Origin: Thermogemmatispora aurantia
Lineage (GTDB): Bacteria > Chloroflexota > Ktedonobacteria > Ktedonobacterales > Ktedonobacteraceae
Assembly: GCF_008974285.1 (NCBI RefSeq)
Contig: NZ_BKZV01000001.1
Span: forward strand, 1,644,214-1,708,213
Direction of reading: 5' to 3'
Length of the DNA: 64,000 nucleotides
Positions within the stretch are counted from its first letter, which is position 1; each line of letters opens with the position of its first letter. The translations under genes and the position numbers were made by a program. Below are positions 14,372-23,507 of this stretch, in pieces. Under the pieces are notes generated by a model. That model saw nothing but the letters and a program-made list of their open reading frames with translations, did not search any database and had not been told where the DNA came from.

Positions 14372-16153
14372 ATGGCAGACTACGAAGCACATCATCCAGC
14401 TCAGGCAGAAGGGGCAGCGGAGGAATTATCAACACAGGAGCACGCTTCTGGTCCGCTGCCGCTGATCACCGTTGGGACCACAGCAGTGGAAGGAGAGCTA
14501 CCGCTGCCAGTCGAGATAGAGGAGAAGAGCGAGACGAGGGCGGAATCCGCCTCTGCCCCGGCAGGCTCATCCAGCCCCCACGGCCAGGTTGCGCGCGGGG
14601 CCTCACTGGTCATGCTCGGTAACCTGGGCAGCAGCATCATGGGCATGGTGCGCCAGATCGTCATTGCGGCCCTGGGCAAGAGCGTCGCCGGGCCGTTTCT
14701 AGCCGCCAGCGTCTCTATGCAAACCTTCTATGATTTCGTCATTAACGGCTCGGTCGATAAGGCCCTCATCCCAACCTTTAGCGACTATGTCGCGCCCGAG
14801 AAACGCCAGGAATTCCGTCAGCTGGTCTTTACCCTGGTGAATGTTGTCACCCTTCTCATGCTCTTGATAGCCACTGGCTACGCCTTACTCGCGCCCTTCT
14901 TTGTTAATTTCATCGCGCAGGGTTATACAGGGGCAGAGAAAACTTTGACGCTGCATTACTCGCAGATCATCTTTTTCTCCCTGGTTGGCCTCGGGCCATT
15001 CTCGGTCCTTCTAGCTGCCCTGTATACCCTCCGTGAATTTGGCTGGCCAGCTTTTGCAACCGCCGCTTTTCACATCGGCATCATTATTGGCGTCATTGTT
15101 GGAGCGCTGGTAGGCGAGCAACACTTTGGCCAGTACGGTATCGCCTGCGGCGTGTTAGTGGGGGCCGTCGGCGAAATTCTCCTGCTTTTACCAGGGATAC
15201 GGCGGCAGAAGCTGGGCTATCTCTTCACCTTTCAACTACGCCATCCAGGCATTCCGCGCATTCTTAAGCTCTATGCCCCGGTGGCTGTCAGCTACTTTGT
15301 CCTCAACGTGTTGCTGGCCAACTTTGATCTGCACCTGGCTTCGCTGACGCCCGGCGACGGCGCGGCCAATGTTACCGCTCTGCAGAATGCCACCCGTTTG
15401 CTGCAGTTCCCTATTGGGCTGGTGGCCTCGGCTCTGGCTTTCTCGATTCTGCCCCTGCTCTCGGTCCAGGCCAACGCTGGCGAGGAGGAGCAGTTTAAAG
15501 AGACGCTGATGGCCGGTATCCGCCTGGGACTGCTGGTGATGATTCCGGCAGCCCTGGGGCTGATCATTCTGCGTCAGCCGATCTGCGACCTGATCTATCG
15601 CCACGGGCGTTATACGCAGCACGATACTATCCTGGCGGCGACAGCCCTGCAAAACTACGCCTACCAGCTGCCCTTTGTGGCTGTCGACCAGCTCCTGATG
15701 GCCGCTTTCTTCGCCCGCAAAAATACCATCGTGCCGGTGGCCGTGGGCTTCATCACTATTCTGGGCTATCTGGCAGTGGCGCTGCCAGGCTACAGTACGA
15801 TCGGCATGCCCGCCCTGGCCCTTGCCAATACCGTACAAAATTCCTCGCACGCCCTGATCTTGCTTTTGATCTGGCGAGTACAACACGGCTCTTTACGCCT
15901 GCGCAAGACCCTGCCAGCTTTGGGCAAGATCCTGCTGGCCGCTGCCGTTATGGGCGCCATTGCCTGGGTACTGCAAATGAGCCTGAGACATCTGCCCTTC
16001 TTTTCCCCGGCGACGACCCTGGGCGCCCTCCTGACAGTGGTGGTGGCCGGAGGGGTGGCCGCCGCGGTCTATTTCGCCTGCATTCTCGTGCTGCGGGTTG
16101 AGGAGATCCATCTGCTCACTCGGGCTGTGATGGCCAAGCTGGGGAGGAAATAA
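14372..16153 (+). CDS. murJ: MurJ/MviN-family lipid II flippase
   Basis: 593 residues from the ATG at 14372; 14309 is an alternative start. A polar 75-residue N-terminal extension precedes about 14 hydrophobic helices. The MviN landmark VINGSVDKALIPTFSDYV and the GPFLAASVSMQTFYDF region are present. MurJ flips undecaprenyl-linked peptidoglycan precursor across the membrane. Downstream of the TagA and heptose genes, it could instead export another lipid-linked glycan. Flanked on the right by a convergent gene. Confidence 0.9.
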   Translation: MADYEAHHPAQAEGAAEELSTQEHASGPLPLITVGTTAVEGELPLPVEIEEKSETRAESASAPAGSSSPHGQVARGASLVMLGNLGSSIMGMVRQIVIAALGKSVAGPFLAASVSMQTFYDFVINGSVDKALIPTFSDYVAPEKRQEFRQLVFTLVNVVTLLMLLIATGYALLAPFFVNFIAQGYTGAEKTLTLHYSQIIFFSLVGLGPFSVLLAALYTLREFGWPAFATAAFHIGIIIGVIVGALVGEQHFGQYGIACGVLVGAVGEILLLLPGIRRQKLGYLFTFQLRHPGIPRILKLYAPVAVSYFVLNVLLANFDLHLASLTPGDGAANVTALQNATRLLQFPIGLVASALAFSILPLLSVQANAGEEEQFKETLMAGIRLGLLVMIPAALGLIILRQPICDLIYRHGRYTQHDTILAATALQNYAYQLPFVAVDQLLMAAFFARKNTIVPVAVGFITILGYLAVALPGYSTIGMPALALANTVQNSSHALILLLIWRVQHGSLRLRKTLPALGKILLAAAVMGAIAWVLQMSLRHLPFFSPATTLGALLTVVVAGGVAAAVYFACILVLRVEEIHLLTRAVMAKLGRK

Positions 16154-16312
16154 GCTGCGCTCAGCCCTGGCGCTTACCCTGGACAGGGAAAAGAAACAGG
16201 CCGAGCAGACTTCTCAGCCCGCACCCATACATATCCGCAGCACAGGGCAGGTCTCAGAGAGAAGTAGCGTAGCCGGGTCAGCGAGTTGGTCACCCCAGAG
16301 CCGGGCTTCCAT

Positions 16313-17224
16313 TCAGGTTACATAGATGCTGCCAGCGCGCCAGGTGTCGACGGCATGCTCAACTGCCTGAATGTAAGCTTGCTCGTCGTTGTGATCGGCT
16401 GCGGGGGCATATTTCGGAATGATCTGCTCAATGGTCACCAGTCCCCACTGGGCCACATAGAGATTGCGGATCAGCTTGTACCACTGGAGGAAGCCATCTT
16501 CCCAGCTGTACATAACGGCGAAGCCATGCCCGTCGGGACTGGTACAGGGGCGAGTGGGAATGCAGCGAATGTTGCCGAGCGACTTCGTTTCACGCGCTAC
16601 TCCCTGGGTGCCGAAGGTACTTTCATGCATAAAGAAGGCGAGCGCGTAGACCGGATCGATGCCATACTGCACGCCATAGTCGTAGAGCGCCTGCCCTTTG
16701 CCAGCCGCCGGCGAGTGATAAGCGGCGAGGACCTTATTAATAAAGTCGGCAGTGATTGTGGGCTTCCCCAGGACCGAGTAGGGTCCTGGATGAGAGGGGA
16801 TGCTTTGCTTGGGCGGCAACGGGCCAGTGCTGGTTTCCCAGGTGTTGAAGGCGTCGAACGAGCCACCAATCTGCACCGGATAGACCTGGCCAGGCACGGT
16901 TACCAGGTCGAGATGCGCACCCCGTTCATAAATGGCGGCGCTCAACATGACCAGGAGGCCGAGGACAACGGCTCCCAGGCACAGCAAAAATGGCCCCAGC
17001 CAGTGCCCGTGTGCTCCAAATAGCCCCACCGGCGAGGGTCGACTCTCCGGCAATTCAATGGTGGTCACCGGTATCGACGAGGCTCTCCCCCGCACACGCG
17101 GCGGCTCCGTCACTCCTCCTCCCTCCGCGGGCAGGATGCGGGTCGCCCGGCGTCGCGGGGGAACGAATAAGACCGGTTGATCTTCTGATCGGCTGTTGCG
17201 TCCGTAGCTGCTCCCGTTAGCCAT
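16313..17224 (-). CDS. membrane-anchored glucosaminidase-domain protein
   Basis: 303 residues from the ATG at 17224, five bases after AAGGGGCC. A Pro/Arg-rich cytoplasmic head is followed by one TM helix (about 78-100, GPFLLCLGAVVLGLLVMLSA) and an extracellular domain. It contains YGIDPVYALAFFMHESTFGT and SLGNIRCIP, as in mannosyl-glycoprotein endo-beta-N-acetylglucosaminidase-like autolysins; the Glu of HEST is the likely catalytic acid. It probably trims peptidoglycan. It faces murJ convergently. Confidence 0.8.
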   Translation of the reverse strand: MANGSSYGRNSRSEDQPVLFVPPRRRATRILPAEGGGVTEPPRVRGRASSIPVTTIELPESRPSPVGLFGAHGHWLGPFLLCLGAVVLGLLVMLSAAIYERGAHLDLVTVPGQVYPVQIGGSFDAFNTWETSTGPLPPKQSIPSHPGPYSVLGKPTITADFINKVLAAYHSPAAGKGQALYDYGVQYGIDPVYALAFFMHESTFGTQGVARETKSLGNIRCIPTRPCTSPDGHGFAVMYSWEDGFLQWYKLIRNLYVAQWGLVTIEQIIPKYAPAADHNDEQAYIQAVEHAVDTWRAGSIYVT

Positions 17225-17639
17225 GCACAGGCCCCTTAGAACTTTTGTTCGCATCTTGCGATGCAAAGATGTGCCTATTGTAACACAGCATTTTGCTCGG
17301 ATGCAAGGAGTGACTGCATGCTCTGCTGCAGCGATAGGTTGACATCTACCTGCACTTGTCTTAGCACTAGAGAGCATACCATAGACCTGCTAAAAATGCC
17401 AGTTGAGACCCTCAATTACAAGGGAAGAGAGTCACTACTTTCAGGTAACATATGCCTCAGCATCGCTGTCAGTAGGATTGCTGACAACTCATGGCGCGCG
17501 TCCCTCGTACTTCCACTAGGAATCTCGCGACGGAGACCACTCTGGCTGAGTCAGCGTCGGTCTTAGCTTCTCTACAACAGCCCAGGGGAGGCAAGCCTGC
17601 GAGGAACAATTTTAGCCAGGAGAAGAGGATAGAGAGACG
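17225..17639. other. 415-bp intergenic region, divergent control
   Basis: Lies between the divergent glucosaminidase-like and TerC genes. Contains a short inverted repeat TGTCAG/CTGACA (17467-17486, 8-nt spacer). An open frame from 17261 that starts Cys-rich lacks a ribosome site and was not accepted as a gene. Confidence 0.5.
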
Positions 17640-18476
17640 GTGCTGGAATTACTTGGGGCTATCGGTGGCATTGTTCTGGTCGATCTGGTGCTCAGCGGTG
17701 ATAACGCTTTGGTCATCGGCGCTGCCGCGGCCCGGCTACCGCGTCGAGAGCGCTGGCTGGCTATTCTGATCGGAGGCGGCGGGGCAGTAGTCTTGCGCAT
17801 CCTCTTTGCGATTGTCGCGACGCTGCTGCTGATCTTTCCGCTCCTGCAGGCGCTAGGAGGAGCGCTGCTGCTCTACATCGCAATACACCTGCTGATGGAC
17901 CGCCTCCATCACCCGGAGAGTACCCAGACAGCTGGCTCTGACAGTTCCACCCAGGCCAGGGCAATATCGCGGGAAGGCAGACACTCGCTGTGGCAGGCAC
18001 TGCTGACGATCATCATCGCCGATGCCACGATGAGCCTGGACAATGTCATTGCCGTTGGGGCTTTGGCTCACGGCAACCTGCTCTTGCTGGTGGCAGGCAT
18101 TCTGCTTAGCCTGCTTATTCTGCTTTTCGGGAGCGCTCTGGTCGCTGAGCTGATCGGACGCCTGCCCTGGCTCCTTGATGTGGCTGCTCTGGTGCTCGGC
18201 TGGACGGCAGGCCATATGATCCTGGGAGATCTCCGTCTGGGGCCATTCCTGAAGCAGGCCTGGTGGAGCGAGTACGCGGTCTATGCTTGCTGTCTGGGCC
18301 TGGTACTGGCTGTCGATATCGCGCTACGCCTGCGCGCCCGTCGGCAACGTTCACTTTCCCCCTCCTCTTCCCCCTCGCCATCGAGGGCCCCCGTAGAAGC
18401 CCAGCCGTCGGCCAGCGGCCCAACTCGGGATGAGGCCCTGCCGCGGAGTAAGCCCGATGAACGCTCTCAGCGATAA
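17640..18476 (+). CDS. TerC-family integral membrane protein
   Basis: 278 residues, GTG start behind an AGGAG/AGAG-rich leader. Seven or so hydrophobic helices carry the two TerC hallmark acidic motifs: DLVLSGDNALVIGAA near the N-terminus and DATMSLDNVIAVGA in the middle. The YjbE/TerC group is linked to metal (manganese or calcium) export to secreted proteins and tellurite resistance. The C-terminal 50 residues are polar and Ser/Pro-rich. The next gene begins inside its last codons, so the pair is coupled. Confidence 0.88.
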   Translation: MLELLGAIGGIVLVDLVLSGDNALVIGAAAARLPRRERWLAILIGGGGAVVLRILFAIVATLLLIFPLLQALGGALLLYIAIHLLMDRLHHPESTQTAGSDSSTQARAISREGRHSLWQALLTIIIADATMSLDNVIAVGALAHGNLLLLVAGILLSLLILLFGSALVAELIGRLPWLLDVAALVLGWTAGHMILGDLRLGPFLKQAWWSEYAVYACCLGLVLAVDIALRLRARRQRSLSPSSSPSPSRAPVEAQPSASGPTRDEALPRSKPDERSQR

Positions 18477-19209
18477 GGCACTGGTCCGACTAGAGCAGCT
18501 CTACGAGCAGTATGGCTATATCGCGGCGCTGCTGGGCGCCTTCGCTGAGAATACGGCCCTCCTGGGCTTGCTGCTGCCGGGTGGCTCCCTGGCTCTGCTA
18601 GCGGCCTTCCTGGCACGAGACGGTCAGCTCAATATCGTGAGTGTTTTCCTCTGCGTCTGGCTGGGCACAGTGCTCGGCTACCACTGCGATTATCTGATCG
18701 GACGCCTGCTACTCGCCAGAACCCTGCTCCACCATCTGCCCGCATGGCTTGATCGACGCTGGCGACTGGCCGCCCGTCTGCGACTGGCCCGGCGCTGGCT
18801 TCAGCATCATGGTGGGAAGGCTATTCTCCTCTCCCATCTGGTCGGCCACATGCGCTCGCTGGCCGCCCTGAGCGCGGGCTTGTTAGCCATGCGCTATTGG
18901 CGCTTCTTGCTCTGGGAGCTGCTGGCTGCCGGCCTGTGGAGTCTGCTCTATTGCGGCCTCGGCTACTGGTTGGCGAGCGAATACGCTCTTCTGAGTCGGC
19001 TACTCCAGAGAAGTGGCTGGGTCCTCGGCTGGCTGCTGGCCGGAATCGCGATCGGGTGGATAGTCTGGCACCTGGGCCGCCACCGCTGGCGAGGCCGAGG
19101 CAGGCGCTCAGGTCCGCGCTCCTTTCCTCGGAAGAAAGCCTCCCACCGCAGCCAGGGTCAGAGTTCCCTTGCTCCCAGCGAAGACCCTCGCTCAGACTCC
19201 CTCATATGA
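18457..19209 (+). CDS. DedA-family (SNARE-associated) membrane protein
   Basis: 250 residues from the ATG at 18457, overlapping the terC-like gene by 20 bp, with GGAG upstream. DedA features: the N-terminal re-entrant region AFAENTALLGLLLPGGSL, DYLIGR, and HLVGHMRSLAALSAGL with conserved Arg and Gly. The family is implicated in undecaprenyl-phosphate or phospholipid recycling and proton-motive-force homeostasis. A basic, low-complexity C-terminal tail is unusual but common in this genome's proteins. Confidence 0.88.
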   Translation: MNALSDKALVRLEQLYEQYGYIAALLGAFAENTALLGLLLPGGSLALLAAFLARDGQLNIVSVFLCVWLGTVLGYHCDYLIGRLLLARTLLHHLPAWLDRRWRLAARLRLARRWLQHHGGKAILLSHLVGHMRSLAALSAGLLAMRYWRFLLWELLAAGLWSLLYCGLGYWLASEYALLSRLLQRSGWVLGWLLAGIAIGWIVWHLGRHRWRGRGRRSGPRSFPRKKASHRSQGQSSLAPSEDPRSDSLI

Positions 19210-19353
19210 ATGAGGTCCGGAAGAGGGGCGCGCTCTTCCTCACGTCGTCCTTCCTCGGGGGCTGGCTGCGCTCCCCTCTGCTTAACAGTCCCGCCCTGTC
19301 TTCCAATCGCTCATCCCGTTGGGTGAGCTGCCATTCTTCGCGACGGAGATAGC

Positions 19354-19382
19354 TTGCTGCGTCTCCATGAGTAGACTATAAT
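19354..19382 (+). promoter_or_regulatory. promoter of the PadR-type regulator
   Basis: TTGCTG (19354-19359), 17-bp spacer, TATAAT (19377-19382), 56 bp upstream of the regulator ATG. Good sigma-70-type promoter. Confidence 0.6.
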
Positions 19383-19437
19383 GAGAGCACAGACCGCGCC
19401 TGCGAGGAGCCGGGTTGTTGTACGAGAGGAGCGGTGT

Positions 19438-20001
19438 ATGCACGTCAGCGAGCCTGCCGAATACGCCATTCTGGGGCTGCTGGAGGCGCGCCCCATGCAT
19501 GGCTACGAGATGTTCCAGCATTTCCAGGGCGGTACCCTGGGTCAGATTGTCCACCTGGAAATGAGTCAGATGTATGCGTTCCTCAAGAAGCTGGAGCGGC
19601 TCAATTACATTGTAGCGCAGCTGGAGCCGCAAGGCTCGCGTCCACCACGGAAGGTCTTTCACTTGACTCCCGCCGGCAGAGACTACTTTCGACATTGGTT
19701 GAAGGAGCCGGTCGAGCGCCCGCGTGATATTCGCATCCTGTTCTTACTGAAACTCTACTTTATCCGGCATGTCCTGCCCGCAGAGATGCCGGCCCTGATT
19801 GAGCGCCAGATCTCTGCCTGCCAGGAATTCTTGCATCACCTCGAAGGATTGCAGGGGGGTCAGGAGCAGCTCGCGCCCGTTCAGGACCTGGCCTTCTTCG
19901 ATCGGGTGGTCCTGCGCAGCCGTATTCACCAGACGCGCGCGCTCATTGCCTGGCTGCAAGAGCTACAACATGACTACCGTCTCGTGGGCACGTCTTCATA
20001 G
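19438..20001 (+). CDS. PadR-family transcriptional regulator
   Basis: 187 residues from the ATG at 19438 with GAGAGGAG upstream. The N-terminal winged helix shows the PadR signature: EYAILGLLEARPMHGYEMFQHF, LEMSQMYAFLKKLERLNYI, and PPRKVFHLTPAGRDYFRHWL. A C-terminal helical dimerisation domain (about 85-187) follows. PadR proteins typically repress an adjacent transporter or detoxification gene in response to a small molecule. Here the neighbours are DedA and ccsB, so the target is unclear. Confidence 0.9.
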   Translation: MHVSEPAEYAILGLLEARPMHGYEMFQHFQGGTLGQIVHLEMSQMYAFLKKLERLNYIVAQLEPQGSRPPRKVFHLTPAGRDYFRHWLKEPVERPRDIRILFLLKLYFIRHVLPAEMPALIERQISACQEFLHHLEGLQGGQEQLAPVQDLAFFDRVVLRSRIHQTRALIAWLQELQHDYRLVGTSS

Positions 20002-20105
20002 GAAGCTGCTCCCTCTCCAGCGTCCAGACCGGTCATCATCAGTCTTTCTTCCCCGGCTACGCCTAGCGGGACACGGTTCCCTCGCTCAGCCCCATCTTCT
20101 TTCAT

Positions 20106-20134
20106 TTGACGCCCCTTCCTGGCTATGCTACTAT
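20106..20134 (+). promoter_or_regulatory. promoter of the ccsB-like gene
   Basis: TTGACG (20106-20111), exact 17-bp spacer, TACTAT (20129-20134), about 130 bp upstream of the start codon. Confidence 0.6.
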
Positions 20135-20266
20135 CTCTAATAACCAGATCCAAACCTTCCGTTGATCTCTCCTTCTTCCGCGCCTCTGATGCGCGAAAGG
20201 AGTGGAAAGCGAGACGAATAGAATCAGCCTGGCAGTCCTGATATGACATGATCAATGAGGTTAGTG

Positions 20267-21343
20267 ATGCAGCTTTTCATGGTGACGGCCAGTAGCGACA
20301 CGGCGGCCCTGCAGGGACTGGCGACCTTGTCCAAGTATCTGTTTACTACTGGCCTCTGTATGATCGGCGTCATGACGGTGGCCTACCTCTGGTATACCAT
20401 CGGCACCGCGCGCCTGGCCAGGCAGGTCGCCAGCCAGGAGCAGCGTCAACGGAGCAAAGGCAAGTTAGCGCAAGGAACGAGACAGGCCGCTGCTGTCTCC
20501 GCAGGCGGTGAAGGGGGAGTTGCCACCCTGGTGCGCAGCGAGGTCATTCTTAATGAACAGCCCGACGGGGAGAAGCCGATTCCGCTCAACCGCAGCCTCG
20601 TTGCCGTCGGACGCATTGGCACAACAGTAGGCTGGTTTGCGACCCTGACCCTGATCCTTTCGCAGGTGCTGCGCACGATTGTCACGAGGCACGCTCCCTG
20701 GAGCAATCTCTTCGAGTTCAGTGTCAGCTTTACTGCGGCCCTGCTGCTCAGCTATCTGATTTTCGAGGCGCGTTTTCACGAGCGTGTGCGGGCCTGGGGT
20801 CTCTATGTCTGCCTGCTCTCGGTGGTGACACTGGTCATCGCTATCTATGTGGGCACCACCTACAACCTGATTACTGGTTCAGCTCAGCTGATTCCAGCTC
20901 TACAGGACCAGCCCATTCTGACGCTGCATGTTTCGATGGCCATCTTTGCCTACGCCCTGTTCAGCGTGGCCTTCGGGACCGGCCTGATCATCTTGCTCCA
21001 GGGCGGGAGCGGCCAGCGTATCGCCTGGCTGCCTTCAGCGGAGGCTGCCGATGAGCTAGGGTACAAGGCGGTGATCATTGGCTTCCCCTTGCTGGCGCTC
21101 AATCTGATTCTGGGGGCCTACTGGGCAAACTACGCCTGGGGCCATTTCTGGAGCTGGGACCCCAAGGAAACATCAGCGCTGATCACATGGCTGATCTACG
21201 CCGTTTATTTGCACGCCCGCGGCATCCGCGGCTGGCGCGGCAAGCGCATCGGCTGGCTGCTGGTCATTGGCTTTGCCGCCACGCTCTTCACTTACTACGG
21301 CGTGAGTTTCCTGGTGCCGAGCTTGCATAGCTACGCAAAGTAG
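20267..21343 (+). CDS. ccsB: CcsB/ResC-like cytochrome c biogenesis protein
   Basis: 358 residues; the ATG at 20267 has GAGG six bases upstream, whereas the ATG at 20255 has none. Eight hydrophobic helices and the tryptophan-rich heme-handling motif WGHFWSWDPKE (about 291-301) place it in the CcsA/ResC half of the System II heme lyase. No ResB partner is nearby, and the genome also has a System I cluster at 49-58 kb. A central polar insert (about 60-100) is long. Confidence 0.88.
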   Translation: MQLFMVTASSDTAALQGLATLSKYLFTTGLCMIGVMTVAYLWYTIGTARLARQVASQEQRQRSKGKLAQGTRQAAAVSAGGEGGVATLVRSEVILNEQPDGEKPIPLNRSLVAVGRIGTTVGWFATLTLILSQVLRTIVTRHAPWSNLFEFSVSFTAALLLSYLIFEARFHERVRAWGLYVCLLSVVTLVIAIYVGTTYNLITGSAQLIPALQDQPILTLHVSMAIFAYALFSVAFGTGLIILLQGGSGQRIAWLPSAEAADELGYKAVIIGFPLLALNLILGAYWANYAWGHFWSWDPKETSALITWLIYAVYLHARGIRGWRGKRIGWLLVIGFAATLFTYYGVSFLVPSLHSYAK

Positions 21344-21361
21344 AGAGCCGTCGGCTCTCTA
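21341..21361. terminator. bidirectional hairpin after ccsB
   Basis: TAGAGAGCCG (21341-21350) is mirrored by CGGCTCTCTA (21352-21361) with one central base. The left arm contains the ccsB stop codon. It lies between convergent genes, so it probably ends both transcripts. There is no long T run. Confidence 0.5.
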
Positions 21362-21394
21362 GTCCGACTTACTCAACTCAGCTCCACAGAGGGC

Positions 21395-22162
21395 TTAGAG
21401 CAGCTCACGTGCTAGCAAGAGCCTATAGCGCGGGTTATAGGTTTTGTCGCAGAGGCTGCAGGAAACAGGACGGCTATAACGACGTGCCCGTGGGTATTCC
21501 TTGCCACAGTTAGGACAGACGTAGATATAACGTAGAGGCGCTCGCGCCCGTCGCAGCTGTTCGCGACGGGCGCTCTCTTCATAGAGTAGCTGCCGTAGCT
21601 CTTCCAGATCATAGCCGGTAATGGCGGCTTCATCAGCGGCAATGGAATCATAGCCATGATGGCGATGGCGCCGTGGGGTCCCGCGCACCCGGTCAGCAAG
21701 ATGGATCAGCTCATGAGCGACCGTGACCTCAATAGAGCGCGGCTGCATATCTGGCTCGATGAAAATGCAGTGCCGGTGGCGCGGCACCTCGCCCGCAGCG
21801 AAGGCCGAGCGAGACAACGCCCTTTCTCCAAAACCCGGCAGCGGCAGCATGGGGCTGGTCCGTCCACTCTCCAGCTGGCCCGGCTTGCGACTGGCTCGAT
21901 CGGCTACTGAAGAACTGGCCTTCCCGCCAAGCTGCACGTAGCAATAGCAACCGAGCACCATGAAGTTGAGCCGCTTGCCTGTCCAGCGCTGATACTCACG
22001 ACGATCCTGGGTCAGCGCCAACAGTACTAACTCGCTCTCGGGCAGCCCTAAGCGCTGCCAGTAGTGCCAAAACCAGCGCTCTACCAGCGGTGTGGCATGT
22101 AGAATAGGACCGGCCTGCACAGGTGGAAGGGCCGGCAGGCCGGGTTTGTGTCTCGCAGCCAT
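21395..22162 (-). CDS. SprT-like zinc metalloprotease domain protein
   Basis: 255 residues from the ATG at 22162; an upstream extension to 22399 is low-complexity and less likely. SprT-type HELIH (H150, E151, H154) lies in the middle, and a C-terminal zinc ribbon has C216, C219, C235 and C238. Spartan/SprT proteins act on DNA-protein crosslinks; bacterial roles are poorly known. A low-complexity insert separates the N-terminal core from the active-site helix. It faces ccsB convergently. Confidence 0.82.
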   Translation of the reverse strand: MAARHKPGLPALPPVQAGPILHATPLVERWFWHYWQRLGLPESELVLLALTQDRREYQRWTGKRLNFMVLGCYCYVQLGGKASSSVADRASRKPGQLESGRTSPMLPLPGFGERALSRSAFAAGEVPRHRHCIFIEPDMQPRSIEVTVAHELIHLADRVRGTPRRHRHHGYDSIAADEAAITGYDLEELRQLLYEESARREQLRRARAPLRYIYVCPNCGKEYPRARRYSRPVSCSLCDKTYNPRYRLLLARELL

Positions 22163-22490
22163 ACGGTTCCGTTGCTCTTTACTTGCTGTAGTGTACTCCT
22201 CATCAGCCGAGCAGGCGACCCACCGTCGCCCGTCGGGGAAGCGAGCGACCGACGCCGGGAGCAGAGTCCGGCAGGGCAGCACCAGATCCTGCCTTAGGCT
22301 GGATCGGCGCTGTTCTCCTGCCTGGAGGGACCTGCCCGTCGGCTGTTGCCCAGTATAGCAGGGGGAGCCGAGAGGTGCAAGTTTCCCTCCCCTCGCCAAC
22401 AGGCAGGGCTGAGCCAGTCGGCCAGTCAGTCAGCAGCCCCGCCTGTATCCTCTCTCTGAGCGAGAATCAGAGGCGCAATGTACCAGACTG

Positions 22491-23507
22491 TCACGCCAGC
22501 GCCTGCGCCCCGACAAGGCTGCGGGCAGCCTCGTAGATGCGCTCGACACTGGGAATAACGGCGCGCTCCAACGGCTCGGAGAAGGGGATTGGCACATCGG
22601 GCACTGCCAGCCGCTGGATTGGAGCCTTCAGCGAGCGGAGGGCGCCAGCTTGAATGCGGAAGGCCACTTCACCGCTCAGCCCGTAGCTCATGTAATCCTC
22701 ATCCACAATCAGCACCCGGCCAGTCTTACGGGCCGAAGCGACCAGCGTGGCCTCGTCTAGAGGTACCAGGGTCCGCAGGTCGATGACTTCCGCTGAGATC
22801 CCCTCTTGGGCCAGCCGTTCGGCAGCTTTTAGACTGCGAGGAACCATCAGGCCTGCAGCCACAATGGTCAGGTCCTGCCCCTGCCGACGAACGGCAGCCT
22901 GTCCCAACTCGACAGTGTAGCGCTCCTCGGGAACCTCCTCTTCCTCGCCCTCGAAAGGCAAGAAGGGCAGACCCGTTAGCAGCTTGTGCCCGAAGATGAT
23001 CACCGGGTTTGGGTCCGCCAGTGCGCGCATCGTCAGCCCCTTGGCATCGTAAGCCGTGGCAGGCACCACGATCTTGAAGCCCGGCAGATGTGCAAAGAGA
23101 CCATAGAGGACCTGTGAATGCTGGGCGGCATCGCCATAACCACCGCCGATGGCGGTGATGACCGTCACGGGCATCGGCAACTGCCCCCCAGACATGTAGT
23201 AGTTTTTGGCCATGTGGTTAAACATCTGGTCGAAGCCAGCCCCACAGAAATCGACGAACATCAGAGAGACTACCGGGTGGAGGCCAACCGAGGCAGCTCC
23301 GACGGCCATTCCCATAAAGGTCTGCTCGGTGATTGGCGTGTCCACAACCCGCTCACGACCATACTTCGGGAAGAGGCCCATAGTAAAGCCGAAGACGGCC
23401 CCCCAGTAGGTGACATCTTCCCCCAGCACCACAAGGCGTTCGTTGTGAGCCATCTCTTGATCAATGGCCTCAGCAATAGCAAAAGCCAACCCTTTGAGCT
23501 TTCTCAT
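22491..23507 (-). CDS. pdhB: pyruvate (2-oxoacid) dehydrogenase E1 beta subunit
   Basis: 338 residues, full family length. Transketolase-like pyrimidine-binding domain at the N-terminus (VVLGEDVTYWGAVFG, DTPITEQTFMGMAVGAA), then the C-terminal transketolase domain (LRTLVPLDEATLVASARKTGRVLIVDE). With E1 alpha it forms the alpha2beta2 enzyme that decarboxylates a 2-oxoacid and acylates lipoyl-E2. Overlaps E1 alpha by four bases. Pyruvate, branched-chain oxoacid or acetoin specificity cannot be decided here, and E2/E3 are not in the window. Confidence 0.92.
   Translation of the reverse strand: MRKLKGLAFAIAEAIDQEMAHNERLVVLGEDVTYWGAVFGFTMGLFPKYGRERVVDTPITEQTFMGMAVGAASVGLHPVVSLMFVDFCGAGFDQMFNHMAKNYYMSGGQLPMPVTVITAIGGGYGDAAQHSQVLYGLFAHLPGFKIVVPATAYDAKGLTMRALADPNPVIIFGHKLLTGLPFLPFEGEEEEVPEERYTVELGQAAVRRQGQDLTIVAAGLMVPRSLKAAERLAQEGISAEVIDLRTLVPLDEATLVASARKTGRVLIVDEDYMSYGLSGEVAFRIQAGALRSLKAPIQRLAVPDVPIPFSEPLERAVIPSVERIYEAARSLVGAQALA

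Noticed and set aside
17261..17566. Short frame beginning with several Cys residues
   Set aside because: No ribosome binding site, loses any pattern after the first 30 codons, lies in a divergent promoter region.
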